Shown in pieces: positions 59,447 to 64,000 of a DNA stretch of 64,000 bases. The notes under the pieces were generated by a model. That model had not been told where the DNA came from, made no database searches, and saw only the letters and a list, made by a program, of their open reading frames with translations. Each line of letters starts with the position of its first letter. Within the stretch, counting starts at the first letter, position 1. Source of the stretch: Alitibacter langaaensis DSM 22999 (GTDB lineage Bacteria; Pseudomonadota; Gammaproteobacteria; Enterobacterales; Pasteurellaceae); NCBI RefSeq assembly GCF_003096995.1, contig NZ_QENU01000008.1, positions 23,410 through 87,409 on the forward strand. The letters run 5' to 3'. The position numbers and the translations under genes were made by a program.

Positions 59447-59470
59447 GACCGCACTTTTGTGCGGTCTTTT
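59447..59470 (+). terminator. Terminator of aspC, probably shared with degS
   Basis: GACCGCAC-TTTT-GTGCGGTC hairpin with T-rich tail, built from one uptake core and its complement. It lies between convergent aspC and degS. Confidence 0.85.
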
Positions 59471-59489
59471 CGTTTATCGAGCCTTGGAA

Positions 59490-60533
59490 TTAGCTCTCTG
59501 GATATTCTTCAATAACCACAGGAATCGTTATTTCTTGATTATGACGCAGCACTAACAACGGCACTTTGGTATTTGGACGAGTATTGCTGATCAGATCCAT
59601 TAATTGCGATGGGGATTTAATCTCTTGCCCTGCATATTTTAAAATGACATCATTTTCCCTTAGCCCAGCTTTCTGCGCAGGGCCACCAGGTTTAACCGCA
59701 TCAATTTCAATGCCCATACCATAATCACGCTCTTGACCATTGCTATATAAAATATTGGTGCTCACCCCTAAATAGCCGCGAATCACACGTCCATCACGCA
59801 AAATGCGGTGCATTACATCATTAACCACCGTGATCGGAATCGCAAAACCTAAGCCCTCTGCGGTTTCCATTTCATTCTTACCGATAGTCAATGTATTAAT
59901 GCCGATCAATTCCCCTAGAGAATTAATTAACGCGCCCCCTGAATTGCCGCGATTAATCGATGCATCGGTTTGAATAAAATTTTGCCGCCCGACAGTTTCA
60001 CCGATGGCGTTGCGCCCTGTACCACTGATGATCCCTTGCGATACACTTTGCCCCAAGTTGTAAGGATTGCCAATGGCTAACGCCACATCGCCCACATGAA
60101 CTAAACGATCGGGATTTTGTGGAATGGTGGGCAGGTTTTCTCCGTGAATACGCAACACCGCAAGATCAGTCAAACTATCAACGCCCACTAATGTGGCTTC
60201 ATAAGCGCGGCCATCTTGCAGCAAAATGATCACCTGATCGGCAAGCTGGATCACATGTTTATTAGTCACCACCAAGCCATCAGCCGACATAATCACGCCA
60301 GAGCCCAATTCGTTGGTTGTGACTTCGCCTGCATCTAAATTATTTTCACTGGTGAAAGATTGGTTATACACATTCACCACCGCTGGCGAAGCTAAGCGAA
60401 CGGCATTTTTAAAGGAAAATACTTCATTCGTTAATTGCAACGGCTGCCCACCTGTAAAACGCGGTAGCACAAAAAGGATCAATGCCGCACAAACTAAACC
60501 AATCAAGGCGGCGTGTAATAATTTCTTAACCAT
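59490..60533 (-). CDS. degS: Envelope-stress protease DegS
   Basis: Inner-membrane trimeric serine protease that senses misfolded porins by its PDZ domain and starts RseA cleavage to free sigma-E. An N-terminal anchor (about 5-26) is followed by the trypsin-like domain with TNKHVI (His), DLAVLRI (Asp) and RGNSGGALIN (Ser), then one PDZ domain (about 245-340, RGYLGVSTNIL). One PDZ and 347 residues point to DegS rather than DegP/DegQ (E. coli DegS 355). The start overlaps the end of ribD by 8 bases. Confidence 0.93.
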   Translation of the reverse strand: MVKKLLHAALIGLVCAALILFVLPRFTGGQPLQLTNEVFSFKNAVRLASPAVVNVYNQSFTSENNLDAGEVTTNELGSGVIMSADGLVVTNKHVIQLADQVIILLQDGRAYEATLVGVDSLTDLAVLRIHGENLPTIPQNPDRLVHVGDVALAIGNPYNLGQSVSQGIISGTGRNAIGETVGRQNFIQTDASINRGNSGGALINSLGELIGINTLTIGKNEMETAEGLGFAIPITVVNDVMHRILRDGRVIRGYLGVSTNILYSNGQERDYGMGIEIDAVKPGGPAQKAGLRENDVILKYAGQEIKSPSQLMDLISNTRPNTKVPLLVLRHNQEITIPVVIEEYPES

Positions 60534-61656
60534 TCGTCTTCCTTATATAGGTTGTTTTTAAATCATCGCCAATTTTGACCGCACTTTTGAGCCCCCATAA
60601 TGGCGCATCTTTTAATTGCGTCAAATGTGGCAATTGGCATAAACCGCGGGCTTGGTCGCCTAGCAATTTCGGCGCAATGTATAAGATCAACTCATCCACT
60701 AAATTTTCTTCAATTAACGCGCCCGCTAAATTCGCTCCTGCTTCCACCCATAACGAATTAATTCCACGAGCGCCAAGTTCTGACATTAAGGCAGAAAGTG
60801 CGGTGAAATTTTCCGCTGTTTTTAACACAATTTGCTCACAAAAATCGGGAAACGGGCTTAAATCACGTTCTTGATTGCCTACAAGCCAAACTGGCGAATG
60901 AGTTTGGAATAATTGATGATGTGGCTGCACACGGTGATGAAAATCTAAAATCACACGAACAGGCTGACGCACGGCGTGCTGCGTATATTCTTGCTGAATA
61001 TCCGCTGGCAACTGTGCCCAACGCACATTTAAGCTGGGATTATCCATCTCAACAGTCACGCCCGTAGATAAAATTGCCGAGGCCGCCGCACGCCCCACTT
61101 GCACATCGGCACGCGCAGCTTCCCCTGTAATCCATTGGCTTTCGCCATTTGCCATTGCCGTTCTACCATCAAGGCTCATCGCTAATTTTAATTGAACAAA
61201 AGGTTTGCCCGTGCGCATTCGTTTGAGAAACCCTTGATTCAGCATTTCAGCTTTTTCTGCCAATAATCCCACCGCACTTTCAATGTCCGCATCCGCCAAC
61301 ATTTTGAGTCCGCGCCCTGCCACTTGCGGATTAGGATCGGGCATTGCGGCAATCACTTTTTTCACGCCCACTTGAATTAGCCCTAAAGCACAAGGCGGTG
61401 TTCGCCCATAATGTGAGCAAGGCTCAAGTGTGACATAAGCGGTGGCGCCTTTTGCTTTTTCCCCTGCATCACGCATCGCCATTACTTCGGCATGGGGCTC
61501 GCCTGCTTTAAAATGAAACCCTTTGCCCACAATTTCGCCGTCTTTCACAAGCACACAGCCCACCGCGGGATTTGGCGTTGTGGTGAAACGCCCACGCTGT
61601 GCTAAATCTATCGCGATTTGCATAAATTCATGATCTTGCGGGGTAAATGTCATCAT
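60526..61656 (-). CDS. ribD: Riboflavin synthesis deaminase/reductase
   Basis: Deaminates and then reduces the pyrimidine intermediate in riboflavin synthesis. The deaminase domain has HAEVMAMRDAG, then TLEPCSHYGRTPPC (zinc residues), and the reductase domain runs from about 150 onward with LKLAMSLDGRTAMANGESQW and LWVEAGANLAGALI. Length 376 (E. coli 367). It starts with two consecutive ATGs, the first overlapping the nrdR stop (TAATG), giving the conserved nrdR-ribD order. No FMN riboswitch is seen upstream. Confidence 0.95.
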   Translation of the reverse strand: MMTFTPQDHEFMQIAIDLAQRGRFTTTPNPAVGCVLVKDGEIVGKGFHFKAGEPHAEVMAMRDAGEKAKGATAYVTLEPCSHYGRTPPCALGLIQVGVKKVIAAMPDPNPQVAGRGLKMLADADIESAVGLLAEKAEMLNQGFLKRMRTGKPFVQLKLAMSLDGRTAMANGESQWITGEAARADVQVGRAAASAILSTGVTVEMDNPSLNVRWAQLPADIQQEYTQHAVRQPVRVILDFHHRVQPHHQLFQTHSPVWLVGNQERDLSPFPDFCEQIVLKTAENFTALSALMSELGARGINSLWVEAGANLAGALIEENLVDELILYIAPKLLGDQARGLCQLPHLTQLKDAPLWGLKSAVKIGDDLKTTYIRKTNG

Positions 61657-62105
61657 TATTCCTTTAATTTTTCAATTTCTTTTGAAAATTCATTGATATT
61701 TTCAAAACTTAAATAAACAGAAGCAAAGCGAATGTAAGCTACTTTATCCAATTTTTTCAATTCATCCATGACCAAATTACCAACTAATTTGCTCGGCACT
61801 TCTCGCTCGCCCGTGGCTTGCAATTGATGAATGATGTGCCCAACAGATTTTTCAACATCATCTTCACTCACAGGGCGTTTTCCCACCGCATGTTGAATAC
61901 TGCGGCGTAATTTATCTTCATTAAAAGGTTCACGCAAACCATCGGTTTTTATAATTTTAGGGGTGATTAATTCTGCGGTTTCAAATGTGGTAAACCGCTC
62001 GCGACAGTTTGTGCATTCACGGCGACGGCGTACTTGATAACCTTCCGAAACTAAACGACTATCAATCACTTTGGTTTCTTCAGTGGAACAAAATGGGCAA
62101 TGCAT
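61656..62105 (-). CDS. nrdR: Ribonucleotide reductase repressor NrdR
   Basis: Represses ribonucleotide reductase genes when dATP is plentiful. The N-terminal zinc ribbon [17 protein letters not shown] and [12 protein letters not shown] (four Cys) is followed by the ATP-cone (about 49-139; [21 protein letters not shown] is the start). Length 149 equals E. coli NrdR. First gene of nrdR-ribD-degS. No NrdR box was evident around its own promoter, and no nrd genes occur in the window. Confidence 0.96.
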   Translation of the reverse strand: MHCPFCSTEETKVIDSRLVSEGYQVRRRRECTNCRERFTTFETAELITPKIIKTDGLREPFNEDKLRRSIQHAVGKRPVSEDDVEKSVGHIIHQLQATGEREVPSKLVGNLVMDELKKLDKVAYIRFASVYLSFENINEFSKEIEKLKE

Positions 62106-62225
62106 AATTTTTTCCTTAAAATTGCAAAAATTCTGACGTAATTTTTGATGTAAATTTGACGTAGTCTAGCAAAATTTACATTAATTTACGATATGATAAT
62201 CCCACTCAATAAATAAGGAGGAACA

Positions 62226-62723
62226 ATGAAAGTAACGACTTCTGCCATTGTGAATGGCGTATTTGAAGATAAATATGGAAAACGTGGGAGCCAATTCAGC
62301 CCAAATGGTATGCCAACCTATTCCATTCCTTTTGAAATCCATAATGCCCCAGCAGGGACAAAATCTTTTGCGGTGGTGCTAGAAGATAAAGATACGATCA
62401 CCGCTAGCGGTTTTGTTTGGATTCACTGGCTGATTGCAAATCTTGAACGCACCGCGGTGACTGAAAATGAAAGCCAAACGGCGGTGGATTTTGTGCAAGG
62501 CGCAAACAGTTGGGCGAGTGCGCTTGGGAATTTCAATATTGAAGAAGCCAGTGCTTACGGTGGCATGGCGCCGCCAAATTGTTTACACCGTTATGAACTG
62601 ATTGTTTATGCATTAGATTGTAAACTTGATTTAGCCAAAGGCTTCCGTTTCAACGATCTGCATTTTGCATTGCAAGGGCATATTTTAGATCAAGCGGTTG
62701 TAATGGGAACTTATGACGTATAA
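62226..62723 (+). CDS. YbhB/YbcL-type phosphatidylethanolamine-binding-like protein
   Basis: A 165-residue cytoplasmic protein of the bacterial PEBP-like family (Raf-kinase-inhibitor-like). Family signatures include SPxxxW-type start (GMPTYSIPFEIHNAP), FVWIHWLIANL, and the HRYELIVYALD segment containing the conserved His-Arg. No signal peptide. Ligand and role are unknown; E. coli YbhB and YbcL are the closest familiar relatives. Upstream is divergent nrdR; downstream is a clear terminator. Confidence 0.88.
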   Translation: MKVTTSAIVNGVFEDKYGKRGSQFSPNGMPTYSIPFEIHNAPAGTKSFAVVLEDKDTITASGFVWIHWLIANLERTAVTENESQTAVDFVQGANSWASALGNFNIEEASAYGGMAPPNCLHRYELIVYALDCKLDLAKGFRFNDLHFALQGHILDQAVVMGTYDV

Positions 62724-62746
62724 CACAAGCGTTAATACCGTAAATT

Positions 62747-62777
62747 GCCACAGATTTTATGTGGCTTTTTTATTTTT
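62747..62777 (+). terminator. Terminator of the YbhB-type gene
   Basis: GCCACA (62747-62752) and TGTGGC (62760-62765) with 7-base loop, followed by a run of Ts. Confidence 0.85.
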
Positions 62778-62851
62778 CCCCTTGCATTTTTCACAAAATA
62801 CCATACTATTTAACTCAGAATTAAAACCGACTTAAACCATAAGGATTTATT

Positions 62852-63520
62852 ATGTCATTTGCAAATCAAAAAATTGGTGAAATTGCCGTCGCCGTACCTG
62901 GCGCAACTAAACTTTTTCGTGAATATGATTTAGATTTCTGCTGCGGCGGTTCTGTCGAATTAGCAACAGCGGCAGCTAAAAAAGAGGTAGATCTCGCAGA
63001 ATTAGAAGCGCGTTTAGCCCAACTACAACAAACCGCAGAACCTGAAGAAAAGGATTGGACTCAAGCCAGCTACGATGATTTCACTGCCTACTTAGTGAGC
63101 CGTTTTCATGACGGACACCGCGCCCAATTACCAGAATTAATTCAACTAGCTGAAACCGTAGAACGCGTGCACGCAGATCGCAAAGATTGCCCTGCTGGCT
63201 TGAGTGTAGAATTGCAAGCTATTTTTGATGAATTAAGCCAACACATGATGAAAGAAGAACAAATTTTGTTCCCAATGATTCGTGCGGGCAACTATGCGAT
63301 GGCTTGCATGCCAATTCGCGTGATGGAAATGGAACACGATCAAATGGGCGATCAACTAGAAACATTGAAATCGATCACCAACAATGTTACCGCACCTGAT
63401 GACGCTTGTTCGACATGGCGCACGCTTTATATTGGCGTGGGCGCATTTATTGAAGATCTCATTCAGCACACCCATTTAGAAAATAATATTTTATTCCCGC
63501 GTGTGCGTGCAGATGCATAA
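62852..63520 (+). CDS. ytfE: Iron-sulfur cluster repair di-iron protein (Ric/YtfE/ScdA)
   Basis: Repairs Fe-S clusters damaged by nitric oxide or oxidants. The N-terminal ScdA_N domain holds YDLDFCCGGS with the conserved Cys pair (residues 30-31); the hemerythrin-like domain carries His/Glu ligands (H87 region DGHRAQL, HMMKEEQILFPMI, MEHDQMG and HTHLENNILFP). Length 222 (E. coli YtfE 220). It is single and followed by a terminator. I looked for an NsrR site upstream and saw none convincing. Confidence 0.94.
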   Translation: MSFANQKIGEIAVAVPGATKLFREYDLDFCCGGSVELATAAAKKEVDLAELEARLAQLQQTAEPEEKDWTQASYDDFTAYLVSRFHDGHRAQLPELIQLAETVERVHADRKDCPAGLSVELQAIFDELSQHMMKEEQILFPMIRAGNYAMACMPIRVMEMEHDQMGDQLETLKSITNNVTAPDDACSTWRTLYIGVGAFIEDLIQHTHLENNILFPRVRADA

Positions 63521-63560
63521 TTGCAATACCCAATAACAGCACATAATAATAACCCATAAA

Positions 63561-63590
63561 AAATGGTGCGTAGTCTATACGCACCATTAT
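63561..63590 (+). terminator. Terminator of ytfE
   Basis: ATGGTGCGTA and TACGCACCAT pair (63563-63572 with 63578-63587), with A-rich sequence before and T-containing sequence after. Confidence 0.82.
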
Positions 63591-63782
63591 CTTGCCAATA
63601 AATCCAACCCATCATTTCATTAGCCCATTAGCATTTCCATTAAAGACGATTTTCACATAAAACTTGCAAAATTTTGACCGCACTTTTGTGCTATTCATAC
63701 GCTTTAACGGATACTTTTTCTAAATACGATCTCGTCATTATTATCAACAAGGCTATGTTTTAATAATGTGTTGATTTAATAT
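63591..63782. other. Gene-free stretch between ytfE terminator and the gene remnant
   Basis: About 190 bases with an uptake core near 63677 and no convincing coding frame. A 15-codon minus-strand frame ending YLEKVSVKAYE may be a further remnant, too short to call. Confidence 0.4.
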
Positions 63783-63902
63783 TTAACAAAATATCATATA
63801 AACCCTATAATCAATACTAATTTCCCCACATGATACAGAACCTTTAGGTAATTCATCTATAAAGCTATCTTTAAAAATTTTTTCTTCTTTTGTATAAAAA
63901 TT
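63783..63902 (-). pseudogene. 3' end of a gene cut off by the IS1016-like element
   Basis: A minus-strand frame of about 39 residues (for example KEEKIFKDSFIDELPKG, then SCGEISIDYRVYMIFC) ends at TAA 63785-63783 and runs open into the IS end at 63905 with no start codon. Residue composition looks like a true protein C-terminus. The 5' part should lie on the far side of the IS, beyond this window. Product not recognised. Confidence 0.45.
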
Positions 63903-63904
63903 TA

Positions 63905-64000
63905 GGGGCTGACGTAGATTAGCCCTAAATTTCACACCATTTTCGCAATGTTTTTAGCTGCATTTTGGGTGTTCCAAAGTTAAACCGAAATTCACATTCC
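63905..64000 (-). mobile_element. IS1016-like (IS1595-family) element, one end, truncated by window edge
   Basis: The terminal sequence GGGGCTGACGTAGATTAG at 63905 is the inverted-repeat end of IS1016-type elements known from Haemophilus (for example beside capsule loci). It is followed inward by the C-terminal transposase codons. The second end and any target duplication are outside the window. Confidence 0.85.
63925..64000 (-). CDS. IS1016-like transposase, last 24 residues
   Basis: Minus-strand frame ECEFRFNFGTPKMQLKTLRK plus WCEI, ending at TAG 63927-63925. This is the conserved C-terminal stretch of IS1016/IS1595-family DDE-type transposases (the ECEFRFN block). The gene begins beyond base 64000. 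Confidence 0.8.
   Translation of the reverse strand, partial: ECEFRFNFGTPKMQLKTLRKWCEI

Noticed and set aside
62780..62851. NsrR or FNR site before ytfE
   Set aside because: No match to either palindrome better than chance.

Overview
The window is a contiguous chromosomal segment from a gammaproteobacterium of the family Pasteurellaceae. The nine-base DNA-uptake core AAGTGCGGT (Hin type) recurs throughout, singly and as inverted pairs that form many of the transcription terminators. Gene content (thrS, trp genes with a small tautomerase-like gene between trpG and trpD, fused trpCF, glnE, ppc, purHD, purEK, glpFK, degS, nrdR) points to the Haemophilus/Aggregatibacter branch; the species cannot be fixed by reading alone. 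Most of the window is ordinary core metabolism. Nearly all genes are full length, apart from thrS and an IS1016-like transposase cut by the window edges.

Layout. 1-2.5 kb: 5' part of thrS (minus) with a leader hairpin that looks like a tRNA-Thr anticodon arm, grxB, and a fructosamine-kinase-like gene whose catalytic Asp is Asn. 2.5-7.8 kb: two degraded copies of one IS3-family (IS150-like) element in direct orientation enclose a minus-strand operon of alkaline phosphatase, a small Cys-motif exported protein, an ABC ATPase and a His-rich FtsX-type permease, led by a well-spaced Pho box. 7.8-11.7 kb: OmpA/BamE-type lipoprotein, sohB, and the yadGH ABC exporter. 11.8-19.1 kb: trpE-G-(tautomerase-like)-D-CF and trpBA, each transcription unit with its own TrpR operator. 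19.1-28.9 kb: glnE, tRNA-Val(GAC), glmM, folP, ppc, bcr. 29-38 kb: a LysR-type regulator remnant, DUF1294 protein, glyA, purHD with a PurR box, DyP peroxidase, dsbD, a small yoaH gene, argF. 38-45.5 kb: truC-yqcC, a DUF2310 Zn-ribbon gene, queF, ppnN, carbonic anhydrase, a 26-residue YnhF-like membrane protein divergent from purR, and a catalytically altered aspartate-semialdehyde-dehydrogenase paralogue. 45.7-48.3 kb: divergent glpF/glpK with two CRP-like sites.

48.3-52.0 kb is the most intriguing accessory part: an unrecognised 155-residue protein, a WYL-domain regulator, a PP2C-type phosphatase and a Sir2-family NAD-dependent enzyme sit between two near-identical copies of the glpK stop-codon/terminator region. 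This reads as a small inserted islet, and its gene combination (regulator + phosphatase + NAD-consuming sirtuin) is not one I can assign to a named system. 52-64 kb returns to core genes (tyrA, aroG, sppA, purEK, aspC, degS-ribD-nrdR, a YbhB-type protein, the Ric/YtfE iron-sulfur repair protein) and ends in an IS1016-like element inserted beside or into a gene remnant.

The genes combine into recognisable circuits: TrpR operators on both trp units; PurR boxes on purHD and purEK with purR itself in the window; a TyrR-like box before aroG; a MetR-like palindrome before glyA; and a Pho box before the phosphatase operon. No CRISPR array, rRNA or prophage was seen.
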